Source of the DNA: Dokdonella_A sp963834755 | GTDB lineage: Bacteria > Pseudomonadota > Gammaproteobacteria > Xanthomonadales > Rhodanobacteraceae | NCBI GenBank assembly: GCA_963834755.1 | Contig: CAWICQ010000010.1 | Span: 186,001 to 250,000 of the forward strand | Direction: 5' to 3' | DNA: 64,000 nucleotides | Shown here: positions 8,557-16,775 of the stretch, in pieces | Layout: each line of letters starts with the position of its first letter | Position numbering within the stretch: the first letter of the stretch is position 1 | Position numbers and translations under genes: made by a program | The notes under the pieces: model-generated | What the model was told of the DNA's origin: nothing | Databases searched by the model: none | The model's input: only the letters and a program-made list of their open reading frames with translations

Positions 8557-9159
8557 ATGGAATCTTGGATCGTGCCGGCACGAAAAGGGACACGATCCCC
8601 TAGGCTTGCACTGGCGGCGATACTTGCAGTCGCGACGACGCGAGCCGTCGGCGCCGTTCCGCCGTCGGGCTGCACGCCCATCGACTATCTCCCGCCGACG
8701 TACAGCGGCATCCAGTTCGGCGCGGCCATCGAAGGAATATTCATCGACTTCAACGGCCAGGGCAACGGTTGCGCGGATTGCCACACGAGCGCGATGAATA
8801 CGCAAATTCCGGCCGGAAATCTGGATCTCGATCCGAACGAATCGCCGTCGCCTTACGTGAACCTGGTCAATGTCGTCAGCGCGGAAGACCCGAGCCTGAT
8901 CTACGTCGTCCCGAACTATCCCGAACGCAGCCTTCTGTTCCAGAAAGTCAATTGCAATACGCCCGGCGTCGGCGCGCGCATGCCGTATCAGGGCTATCCG
9001 GACGGCCTGACCACGCTCACGCCCTATCAGCAGGCGCTGATCTACGACTGGATCGCCGAAGGGGCGCCCGCGGATACGACGAATGGCATCTTTCGCGCAA
9101 CGTTCGAGCCGCGCGGCTTCATCGGCGATGAAATCTTTGGCAGCGGATTCGAACACTGA
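8557..9159 (+). CDS. Exported protein with one CxxCH motif and C-terminal IFGSGFEH tail
   Basis: 200 aa from ATG 8557, 24 nt after the DUF1501 gene. A signal peptide covers roughly residues 1-33. A single C72-A-D-C75-H76 motif suggests covalent haem attachment, as in small c-type cytochromes, although the rest of the sequence is not a clear cytochrome fold. The segment PYQQALIYDWIAEGAPAD resembles the C-terminal helix of cytochrome-like domains in DUF1800/DUF1501 clusters. The protein ends DEIFGSGFEH, the same kind of tail as the three beta-helix proteins in this window. It may supply electrons for the trio, by inference from context. Confidence 0.75.
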   Translation: MESWIVPARKGTRSPRLALAAILAVATTRAVGAVPPSGCTPIDYLPPTYSGIQFGAAIEGIFIDFNGQGNGCADCHTSAMNTQIPAGNLDLDPNESPSPYVNLVNVVSAEDPSLIYVVPNYPERSLLFQKVNCNTPGVGARMPYQGYPDGLTTLTPYQQALIYDWIAEGAPADTTNGIFRATFEPRGFIGDEIFGSGFEH

Positions 9160-9238
9160 GGTCGTGCCCGGCTCGAAAGCCGCCACGCCGAGTGCCAATG
9201 CCGTAAACTTGGCGCCCCTTTGAAAACAGGCTTGGCCA

Positions 9239-9724
9239 ATGCCCAATATTGGTTCGATGCTGAAATCCGAGATCTCGCGTCTCGCGCGCAGAGAAATTCG
9301 TCAGGAAGTCCAGCCGATCCGCAAGGCGAGCGCAGGATATCGCCGCGAGATCGCCGCGCTGAAGCGAAAGATCGCGAGTCTGGAACGTCAGGCAAAACAT
9401 CTGTCGAAGGCGCCGGCGTTGTCTCAAGCTGCCGCGAGCGAGTCGGCGGAAACGCCCACTCGATTCGTCGCCAAAGGTTTGCGTTCGTTACGTCAGCGTC
9501 TCGGTCTCTCGGCCGCCGGCCTTGCTCGCCTCATCGGCGTCAGCATGCAGTCGGTATACAACTGGGAGCGCAAGCAGACCGTGCCGCGACGCAATCAGGT
9601 TGCCGCGATCGTCGCGTTGCGATCGATCAGCAAGAAGGAAGCGCACGCACGTCTGGAGCAGATGCGCCAACCCAGGAAAGCCGGCAAGACGAAGCGGCCA
9701 CGTCGCGCACGAAAGCGCGGGTAA
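9239..9724 (+). CDS. Basic XRE-type helix-turn-helix protein with N-terminal coiled coil
   Basis: 161 aa. The first 60 residues are a charged, coiled-coil-like helix (LARREIRQEVQPIRK, REIAALKRKIASLER). Residues 80-125 match a Cro/C1-type HTH (LRSLRQRLGLSAAGLARLIGVS, QSVYNWERKQTVPR). The C-terminus is a very basic tail rich in Arg and Lys that could bind DNA non-specifically. Probably a DNA-binding regulator or nucleoid-associated protein. It stands alone between the DUF1800 operon and the kinase locus, so its targets cannot be guessed. Confidence 0.7.
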   Translation: MPNIGSMLKSEISRLARREIRQEVQPIRKASAGYRREIAALKRKIASLERQAKHLSKAPALSQAAASESAETPTRFVAKGLRSLRQRLGLSAAGLARLIGVSMQSVYNWERKQTVPRRNQVAAIVALRSISKKEAHARLEQMRQPRKAGKTKRPRRARKRG

Positions 9725-9847
9725 GCAGGCCAGCGGTGCGCGCCGCTGCCAAAATCGCTTCTCCAAGTATCGACGAGATCGAACTTACCGCCGTGGAGCG
9801 TCGCCGCGTCTTTGAGGTCGATCTCCTGCTCCAGTCGGCGGAATGTC

Positions 9848-10066
9848 TCATCTTCGACGATCGATCAGCGTGCGTCTCGGTCGCGTTGCGACTTTGAGTC
9901 CATCGATGCCCGGCATGTTGAGATCGAGCAGGACCGCATCGGGATCCATCTGCTGACACAAGGGAACGACGTCGGCGCCGTCAGCGCACGCGTGCACGCT
10001 CGTACATTCCTGCATCGCGCGAAAACATGGCGAACCGCTCGAAAGCAGCCTGATTCGATCGGCAGG
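9848..10066 (-). pseudogene. Decayed response-regulator receiver fragment
   Basis: Immediately after the stop of the hybrid kinase, the minus strand encodes a short frame reading DRIRLLSSGSPCFRAMQ ... PDAVLLDLNMPGIDGLKV and ending at a TGA at 9848. The phosphorylation motif DLNMPGIDG is intact, but the acidic pocket normally found in LLVDD is replaced by LLSSG. The second half of the receiver and any output domain are absent, and there is no good start codon. It looks like the remains of the partner regulator of the upstream kinase. Confidence 0.5.
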
Positions 10067-10073
10067 TGCCGCC

Positions 10074-12050
10074 CTACTTGTTCAATCCGCCGAGCGATTC
10101 AGCCACGGTCGACGCTTCGCCGAGGGCAGCGGCCAGGTCGCTCTGACGAAACGGCTTGGCGAGCCGGCACACGGTCGGCGGTGTGCCGCGTGGAAGTTCT
10201 GCATAGCCCGTCGCCAGAACAGCACGCAGGTCGGGACGAATGTCCGCAATCGCATGAAGGAGCTGCATGCCGGTCATGCCGGGCATTGCGTGGTCGGTAA
10301 CGATGAGGTCGATTTCGCGATGCTCGGTGATGGCGACAAGTGCATCGCCCGCGCTCTTGGCTTGAAACGTCTTGTGTCCCATGTCTTCGAGCATCGCAAC
10401 GGTGTTGAGAAGAACGAGATCGTCGTCGTCCACGACCAGGATGACTCTCTTGGTCATTGCGAGGTCGGGCTCCGCAGTCTGGGGAGCATCGTCGATGTCG
10501 CTCGCTCGTTCGGACGACACCGGTATCCATATCTCGATCCGCGTACCTGCACCGAGCTTGCTGGAAATCTGAAGCTTTCCGCCCGATTGCTCGGCCAGGC
10601 CGTGCACCATCGACAGACCAAGGCCGGTTCCCTTTCCAACACCCTTCGTCGTAAAGAACGGTTCGGCTGCTCTCGCCAACGTCGACTCGTCCATGCCGGT
10701 GCCGTTGTCGGCGACGCTCAACGCAACATAGTGCCCGATCGCAAGTCCCCGAACGTCGTTCGTTCCAACCCAGACTTGCTTTCCGGAAATCGTTATCCGC
10801 CCGCCCTGAGGCATCGCATCGCGTGCATTGAGGACGAGATTGAGAAGAGCGGACTCGAGTTGGTTCGAATCGGTCTTTACCGGTGGAAGAGACGCGTCGA
10901 TATCGACCGCGATCTGAATGCTGGGGCCTATCGATCGCTCCATCAGTTCTTTCATGTTGCCGACGAGCGTCGACAGATGGGCAGGCTTCAGATGAAGTTC
11001 TTGCCGCCGCGCGAACGACAACATGCGCTGCGTCAGCACGCTTCCTCGTTCGGCCGCCGCGATCGCGTTGCCGAGCAACGTTTGCGAACGCGGATCGTCG
11101 GGCAGCCGTTTTCTCAACAGGTCCAGACTGCCGAGAATGGCCGTGAGAAGATTGTTGAAATCGTGCGCGACGCCGCCGGTCAGCTGTCCAATGGATTCCA
11201 GTTTCTGTACGTGAAACAGGGTTTGCTGGGCCTGCTGAAGCTCGGCCTGCGTCTGCACGCGCTCGGTGATGTCTTGAGTCACCTTCGCGTATCCGATCAC
11301 CTCGCCGAGTTCGTTGCGGATCGCGTCGATGACGACATGCGCGATGAATCGCGTGCCGTCCTTTCGAACGCGCCATCCCTCTTTTTCGTAGCGGCCGTCG
11401 CGCCTGGCCACGACCAGACTCAGCGCGGGCAAGCCGGCCGCGCGATCTTCTTCGGTGTGAAACTTCGAAAAATGCTGGCCGATGATCTCGTGTGGCGCGT
11501 AACCCTTGATGCGTTCGGCGCCGGCATTCCAGCTGATGACATTGCCTTCCGCATCGAGCATGTAGATCGCGTAGTCGGTGACGCTTTGCACGAGGATGCG
11601 AAACTGCTGCTCACTCTGAAGCAAGACTTCGGCCGATCTCTTTCGCTCGGTCAGGTCGCGCGTGATCTTTGCGAATCCGACCACATGATCCGAGGCGGGA
11701 TCGCGGATCGAATCGATGACGACGTGAGCCCAGAAGCGGCTGCCATCCTTTCGGATTCGCCAGCCCTCCGTTTCGTAGCGACCCTCGGTCGCGGCCGTTC
11801 GGAGCGCGTCCGCCGGAACGCCGCGCTGCCGATCTTCTTCCGTATAGAAGCGCGAGAAATGCTCGCCCATGATTTCCGAAGCGCTGTAGCCTTTGAACCG
11901 CTCGGCACCCGCATTCCAGCTGCTGACGCGCCCCTCCGCATCGAGCATGAAGATGGCATAGTCCGTAATCGAGTTGACGAGCGTCCGATATCTTGAATCT
12001 TCGCGATCGGATACCGTCGAGCTCGCTGTACTGCTGACGATATGGCTCAT
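10074..12050 (-). CDS. Cytosolic hybrid histidine kinase: PAS-PAS-HisKA-HATPase-REC
   Basis: 658 aa, no membrane segments. Two near-identical PAS/PAC units (about 20-140 and 146-266) each contain LDAEG, SWNAGAERxKGY and EGWRxRKDG. HisKA follows with the phospho-accepting His at H296 (GGVAHDFNNLL), then an HATPase domain with N-box (LLNLVLNARDAM) and G-boxes (DNGTGMD, GKGTGLGLSMVHG). A C-terminal receiver has VVDDDD, acceptor D586 (TDHAMPG) and the Lys of LAKPF. It probably senses a soluble or redox signal through the PAS domains; the signal is unknown. A broken response regulator follows, so its output may now go to a regulator elsewhere. It is divergent from the ligase gene. Confidence 0.92.
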   Translation of the reverse strand: MSHIVSSTASSTVSDREDSRYRTLVNSITDYAIFMLDAEGRVSSWNAGAERFKGYSASEIMGEHFSRFYTEEDRQRGVPADALRTAATEGRYETEGWRIRKDGSRFWAHVVIDSIRDPASDHVVGFAKITRDLTERKRSAEVLLQSEQQFRILVQSVTDYAIYMLDAEGNVISWNAGAERIKGYAPHEIIGQHFSKFHTEEDRAAGLPALSLVVARRDGRYEKEGWRVRKDGTRFIAHVVIDAIRNELGEVIGYAKVTQDITERVQTQAELQQAQQTLFHVQKLESIGQLTGGVAHDFNNLLTAILGSLDLLRKRLPDDPRSQTLLGNAIAAAERGSVLTQRMLSFARRQELHLKPAHLSTLVGNMKELMERSIGPSIQIAVDIDASLPPVKTDSNQLESALLNLVLNARDAMPQGGRITISGKQVWVGTNDVRGLAIGHYVALSVADNGTGMDESTLARAAEPFFTTKGVGKGTGLGLSMVHGLAEQSGGKLQISSKLGAGTRIEIWIPVSSERASDIDDAPQTAEPDLAMTKRVILVVDDDDLVLLNTVAMLEDMGHKTFQAKSAGDALVAITEHREIDLIVTDHAMPGMTGMQLLHAIADIRPDLRAVLATGYAELPRGTPPTVCRLAKPFRQSDLAAALGEASTVAESLGGLNK

Positions 12051-12093
12051 ATCCCACGCACTCTATGAACGTTGACTCTCGCTAGCAACCCTG

Positions 12094-13077
12094 ATGGGCG
12101 ACTCACTCAAAGACGCCGCTTTCGCGCCGGAGCTCTGCAAGCTCGTCCAGCAGCCTCCGACGGGCGACGCTTGGCTGCACGAAGTGAAGTGGGACGGCTA
12201 CCGAATCCTCGCGACGGTCGTCAACGGCAAGGCACGCCTTTGGTCGCGCAACGCCATCGAGTGGACGGCCAAAATTCCCGAGCTCGCCGCTGCGATCGCT
12301 TCGCTCAAGGTGAAGGACGGGCAATTCGACGGCGAGATGGTTGTCTTGCGCGCCGGCGTATCGAACTTCAACGCGTTGCAAGGTCGCCTTTCGGCCGAGG
12401 ACGCCGAGCCGGCGATCTATGTGCTTTTCGACCTGCCGTATCTCAACGGCGAGGACCTTCGTAACACGCCGCTGATCGAGCGCAAGAAGAAGCTCGAGGC
12501 TTTGCTGAAACGCCGAAAAAATCCGCTGCTCGCCTATTCGGCACATCAGATCGGCCACGGTCGAGAGATGTTCGAACAGGCGCAGTACAACGGCCTCGAA
12601 GGCATTGTCAGCAAGAAAATCGACAGTCCCTATCGCGGTGACCGCAATGGCGATTGGGTGAAGGTGAAAGCGCGGCCGTCGGATGAGTTTGCCGTGGTCG
12701 GCTTCACGGACCCCAAAGGCAGCCGCACCGGGATTGGTGCGTTGCTGCTGGCCAGGCCTGTGCGTGGAGAATGGCAGTACATTGGTCGTGTCGGAACGGG
12801 ATTCACCGACAAACAACTGCGCGCACTGCGAAAACAGCTCAGCCGGGACATCGTCGCGAAGCCGAGTGCCAACGCCGAACTCATGGAGCGCAAGGATCGT
12901 GCGCTGGCGATCTGGGTCAAACCCAAGCTTGTCGTCGAAGTTTTCTATCAGGGCTTCGGCGGCCAGGGACTGCTGCGGCAAGCGGCGTTCAAGACAGTGC
13001 GCGCCGATAAGACGACCGCCGATCTCGTCGCGGAGGACAAAGCCCGCAAGCGATCGCCGCGGGCCAAGAAGACCTGA
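12094..13077 (+). CDS. Stand-alone ATP-dependent DNA ligase (LigD ligase-domain type)
   Basis: 327 aa, containing only the nucleotidyltransferase and OB-fold parts of a LigD ligase. Motif I is EVKWDGYR with the adenylated Lys at K32. FDGEMVVL is motif III, YVLFDLPYL follows, EGIVSKK is motif IV, and WVKVKARP is motif V. The OB-fold ends with WVKPKLVVEVFYQGF. It lacks the primase-polymerase and 3'-phosphoesterase domains of full LigD, and no ku gene is visible in the window. It probably seals nicks in repair; a role in end joining would need Ku and polymerase proteins from elsewhere. The Lys/Arg-rich tail (RKRSPRAKK) may aid DNA binding. No clear ribosome site was found. Confidence 0.87.
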   Translation: MGDSLKDAAFAPELCKLVQQPPTGDAWLHEVKWDGYRILATVVNGKARLWSRNAIEWTAKIPELAAAIASLKVKDGQFDGEMVVLRAGVSNFNALQGRLSAEDAEPAIYVLFDLPYLNGEDLRNTPLIERKKKLEALLKRRKNPLLAYSAHQIGHGREMFEQAQYNGLEGIVSKKIDSPYRGDRNGDWVKVKARPSDEFAVVGFTDPKGSRTGIGALLLARPVRGEWQYIGRVGTGFTDKQLRALRKQLSRDIVAKPSANAELMERKDRALAIWVKPKLVVEVFYQGFGGQGLLRQAAFKTVRADKTTADLVAEDKARKRSPRAKKT

Positions 13078-13226
13078 CGCGACGATCGCCGGCGACGGCT
13101 GACGGGAATAAGCTTGCCGCGCTTTCGCCATCGCGCGCCGTCAATCCCGACGTCGCCGTCGATGTCGACGCCTAGCTCAACCCTCGCCCAACCGGATCGG
13201 AAGAATTGCGAAAAAATCTCGTACGG

Positions 13227-14375
13227 CTATCTCGCCTTGGCGAGGCACGCCTGATAGCGCTGGTCGACGCGCGTCGCAAACCACTCCGTCGTCAGCTTGC
13301 GGGTGATCTTCGGGCTTTTCAGTGCGATCTGCGGAACCATTGCGCGCGGCAGCCTCGTGCGCTCGACGCGTTGCGCGCGCGCGAAAACGCGTTGATAGAG
13401 GTCCGTCTTTTCGAAGTCGATCGATTCGCCGTCCTCGAGCGCGCGATGGATCGCGGCCGCATCGAGATCGATCGCCCGGCTCATCGTGCGCACGGCGAGC
13501 TCCGTGGCACCGGGCTCGGCACGGTCATAAGCGACGAGATCGCCGTCGAGCGCAAGTGAAATGCCGGTGGCGAGACTCACCGCCTTCTGAAACGCCGCAT
13601 TCCGGCTCGCATAGAAACCGGCGTTGTAGTCGGCGAATCGATACACCATGCGATCGTAGTTCGCCGGATAGCCGAGCAGATGCGCGACGCCGAAGTAGAC
13701 ACCACCGCGGCGCGTGAAGACCTCATGGCGGATCGATTCGTCGGTCGGATACGGATAGGAATGCTCGCGCGCATGGTCCTCCGCAAAGGTGACGCTGACC
13801 TGCATCGGTCCGCCCGTCTTCACCGGATTCGAATCGGCGAAAAGACGGCTGCCGAGCGGAACGCGGCCGATCAGATCTTCGTAGACGAGACTCAGCTCGC
13901 GCTCGGTGCGCACCGCCGCGATGCGATCGCTGTAGCTCTTGCCGTCCGACGAGTGCACCGCCAATGCCGCGCGCACGACGAGCTGTGGAATGTCGTGCTG
14001 CTCGGCGCGCCGCTCGATCTCGGCGCGCGCGATGCGACCGAGGTTCGGCACGGCCGGATCTTCCGTGAAATTCGATTCCTGTCCGATGACGGCGAGCGCG
14101 GCACAGAGATTCGAGCGGGTCGGTTCAATTTCGAGTGCGGCGAACGCGGCGGCGATGTCGGTCGCCCAGCCTTCGCGGTCGCGTGTCGCCGGCGGCAACG
14201 CGCGGACGATTTCGGCGCGTATCTCGGCGGGGCGCCGCGCCGGCGCATTGTTGCTCGGCTGAACTGCGCAGCCCATCAGGAGGCAGACGAGTGCGGTTGT
14301 CGCGCTCCGGACGAATCCGAACCGACGTGTTTCCGCTTCGTACGCGCGCTTTCGCGCGTCGCTGTCCCGTGTCAT
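13227..14375 (-). CDS. DUF1615 family lipoprotein
   Basis: 382 aa. A lipobox (CLLMGC, Cys36) follows a rather long N-terminal region, so the true start may be slightly downstream, but no better start is in frame. The body contains GWATDIAAAFAALEIEPT, LAVIGQESNFTEDPAVPN and GGPMQVSV, with a lysozyme-like flavour (IGQESNF, and a Glu in the position expected for a lytic transglycosylase). DUF1615 proteins are outer-membrane lipoproteins of unproven function; peptidoglycan lysis is only suggested. The following leftward gene is unrelated. Confidence 0.85.
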   Translation of the reverse strand: MTRDSDARKRAYEAETRRFGFVRSATTALVCLLMGCAVQPSNNAPARRPAEIRAEIVRALPPATRDREGWATDIAAAFAALEIEPTRSNLCAALAVIGQESNFTEDPAVPNLGRIARAEIERRAEQHDIPQLVVRAALAVHSSDGKSYSDRIAAVRTERELSLVYEDLIGRVPLGSRLFADSNPVKTGGPMQVSVTFAEDHAREHSYPYPTDESIRHEVFTRRGGVYFGVAHLLGYPANYDRMVYRFADYNAGFYASRNAAFQKAVSLATGISLALDGDLVAYDRAEPGATELAVRTMSRAIDLDAAAIHRALEDGESIDFEKTDLYQRVFARAQRVERTRLPRAMVPQIALKSPKITRKLTTEWFATRVDQRYQACLAKAR

Positions 14376-14543
14376 CCGATCCGCGCCGCTCCTGGGTTGA
14401 GCGGCAGCTTACCGGGCATGGTGCCGGGCCGCGACAGACTCACGGTACGAGACCGGGCACGACATCGATCACTTCGGAAACGGTGCAAGCAAATAGAAGC
14501 CGCGGCCAGTGCGACCTTCGAACCGAATGCGCCTCGTCGAGTA

Positions 14544-14831
14544 CTACTGACAAACCTGCTTCGACAAGTAGCTTCCGGTTTGCGGATTCAACACCAGCGT
14601 TTCGTGGCACTGCTTCGTCGTGTTGGATGCCACGCGGGACTGGTTGACGAGCGTGGCGCTCGGTTGCTTGACCGTGCAGGCGCGCGGCGCGCACACCGGC
14701 GGCAGGTCCGATGGCAGCGCGCAGACCGCCTCGATTTGCCCGTTCACACACGAACAGCGGCAGGCCGCCGAAGCATAGGTGGTGACGCTCGCAAGCACGA
14801 CGGCCGCGAGCAAACTTGCAACGCGTTTCAT
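14544..14831 (-). CDS. Small secreted Cys-rich protein, 95 aa
   Basis: The ATG at 14831 has AGGGGAA upstream and opens a textbook signal peptide (KRVASLLAAVVLASVTTYASA). The mature part of about 70 aa holds eight cysteines (CRCSC, VC, VCAPRAC, QC, VC), suggesting a disulfide-stabilised periplasmic or secreted protein. I do not recognise the family. Confidence 0.6.
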   Translation of the reverse strand: MKRVASLLAAVVLASVTTYASAACRCSCVNGQIEAVCALPSDLPPVCAPRACTVKQPSATLVNQSRVASNTTKQCHETLVLNPQTGSYLSKQVCQ

Positions 14832-14996
14832 GCGATTCCCCTTGCACTCGGAATGAGGCATGAGGGTTCAAAGCAACGAGCGTGCCGTTCGAGGAAGTCG
14901 GAAAAGTGAGGCGTGCGTCACACCTGCCGTGGCGGAACGTGACAAGGAAGGCGTCTGACCCTCCCGGCAAGGGACGAAGTCACCAAAGCCTTATTG

Positions 14997-16775
14997 TCAG
15001 GCCCAAGACGGTAACGGCTGTTCCTCGTCGCTCGCCTCGTCGGTCTCGACGGCATGCGCACGCGTCCGTTCGAGCCACCAGAGCGCGGTCGTCGCGAGCA
15101 GCCATGCAAGAAAAAATGGCCAGCGTGGCGTGGGAATGCTGCGCGTCGCGTTCGAAGATTCGACCAACGGACGTCCCGCGAGCATGCGCGTCGCGTCTGC
15201 GTCGCGTGCGCGGGCGAGTGCCGCTCCGTCGTTCGCGTCGCGCACGCGGAACGGCCAACGCGCGCCGCCGGAAACCAGCGCGTGCCAGCCGGCTTGCGCT
15301 GGCCAATACGCAGCGCAGCGATTTGTTCCGCGATCGTTGTCGACTGTGAGCGCGACATGTTTTGCATCCGCTTGCTCGACGAACGCATCGTCTCCGAGTC
15401 CGCAAATCACGCCACGCTGATCGACGCGCGCCTCGGCAGGAAGATTCGGTGCGGCCGTGCCGCGCGCACGCGCAACGGTTTCGAGTGCTTCGCTCCACAA
15501 CGTGCCGAATGCGCCCGAGTCGCCACCGAGCGCGAGCCGATAGCTGTCGGCGAGCCACCAGATCGCAAGGCGCCCTTCCCCTTCGGCACGCCACAACGCG
15601 AGCGCGGAACCGTCGCCGGCGCGCAGCAGCGGCGTCGCGCGACTCGCATCGACCGTGTCGGCGCGCCGCGTGAATTGCGCGGCCGCGTCCGGAGTGCCTC
15701 GTTGCAGCTGCAGCGACACGGTCTGCGCGACGTCCGTTGCGCGCACGTCGAAGCCAAGACTGCGCCATTCCATCGCAACGTCGTCCGGCAATGGCCCGGT
15801 GATGCGCAGGAAAAGACCAAGCCCGGAGCGGACTGCATCGGTCAACGCCGCCTTCGCGCGAGCGTCGAGTGTGTTCCAGACGCGCTCGTCCGCAATGACG
15901 ATGTCCGTACGCGCCAGGTTCTCCGGCGTCAACGTCGCGGCGCCGTCCGTTATCGCAACGCCATCGCTGAGCGCGATACGGCTCGTGAGCTGGACGCCGG
16001 CGTCTGCCGCCCAGCGACGCAAATACTTGAGATCGGGATCCGGCGCGCCAGCGAGCAGGAGCACGCGCAAATCGCCGCCACTGCGCACGCTGACCGGCAA
16101 CACGAGATCCTCGATCGACGCGCCGTTGCGATCGAACGCGCGCAGCGCGAAATCGGCGGTGCCCGCGGACTTGGCCTGCGCCGAAAACGCAAATGCACCG
16201 TCGCCTGCGAGGGTGCTTTGCGCAATCAGCGCGCCGGCCGGATCGCGCAATTCGATGCGTCCGGCGCTGCCGCCTTCGACGCGACCGCTGATGTCGAAGC
16301 GGCTTCCAGCGCGCACCGATGCCGGCGCGAAAAGTTCGACGATTCCTTTCGGCAGCGGCGCGGCAACGAACTCGACCGGCAACGAGCGCGCGGCGTCGAT
16401 ATCGCGCGGCGGCAGCCCGCCTCCGATCACACGCAGCCGCGCCGTGTCCGGATGTCGGCGCAACGCCGTGCCAAGATCGGGAACTTGCTCGATATCGCTG
16501 CGCGAAATCGCATCGGGCAGCGCGACGACGGCCGCGCCGCTGAAACCGACGGCCGATTGTTCCGCCGTCGCACCGGGTGTCAGGACGACCAGCGTACCGG
16601 CGGCGAAATGCTCGTCGACGCGCGGCGGAAATAACGTGAGATAGAGCAGCGCGGCGGCGATCAGCTGCAACGCGGCGCGCGACCAACGACGCGTGGCGCC
16701 CACACGCAGAGTGAGCCATGCGCCGGCCAGCGCAGCGAGCGCGACGAGAACTCCGGTAACGAGCGCGACATTCAT
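14997..16775 (-). CDS. Membrane protein at the end of the MoxR/DUF58/BatA operon
   Basis: 592 aa. The start at 16775 overlaps the stop of the DUF4175 gene (ATGA), showing translational coupling. Two transmembrane helices lie at the N-terminus (residues 1-22 and 33-50) and one near the C-terminus (WPFFLAWLLATTALWWLERT); the large middle part is probably periplasmic. The middle has an Ig-like region (FDISGRVEGGSAGRIELRD) and a class-I-amidotransferase-like alpha/beta region (LRVLLLAGAPDPDLKYLRRW ... DIVIADERVW). This resembles membrane partners in BatA/Aer-type complexes. Function unknown. Confidence 0.75.
   Translation of the reverse strand: MNVALVTGVLVALAALAGAWLTLRVGATRRWSRAALQLIAAALLYLTLFPPRVDEHFAAGTLVVLTPGATAEQSAVGFSGAAVVALPDAISRSDIEQVPDLGTALRRHPDTARLRVIGGGLPPRDIDAARSLPVEFVAAPLPKGIVELFAPASVRAGSRFDISGRVEGGSAGRIELRDPAGALIAQSTLAGDGAFAFSAQAKSAGTADFALRAFDRNGASIEDLVLPVSVRSGGDLRVLLLAGAPDPDLKYLRRWAADAGVQLTSRIALSDGVAITDGAATLTPENLARTDIVIADERVWNTLDARAKAALTDAVRSGLGLFLRITGPLPDDVAMEWRSLGFDVRATDVAQTVSLQLQRGTPDAAAQFTRRADTVDASRATPLLRAGDGSALALWRAEGEGRLAIWWLADSYRLALGGDSGAFGTLWSEALETVARARGTAAPNLPAEARVDQRGVICGLGDDAFVEQADAKHVALTVDNDRGTNRCAAYWPAQAGWHALVSGGARWPFRVRDANDGAALARARDADATRMLAGRPLVESSNATRSIPTPRWPFFLAWLLATTALWWLERTRAHAVETDEASDEEQPLPSWA

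Noticed and set aside
13680..14909. Long plus-strand frame over the DUF1615 gene
   Set aside because: Arg-rich shadow with no family features; the minus strand encodes a recognisable lipoprotein.
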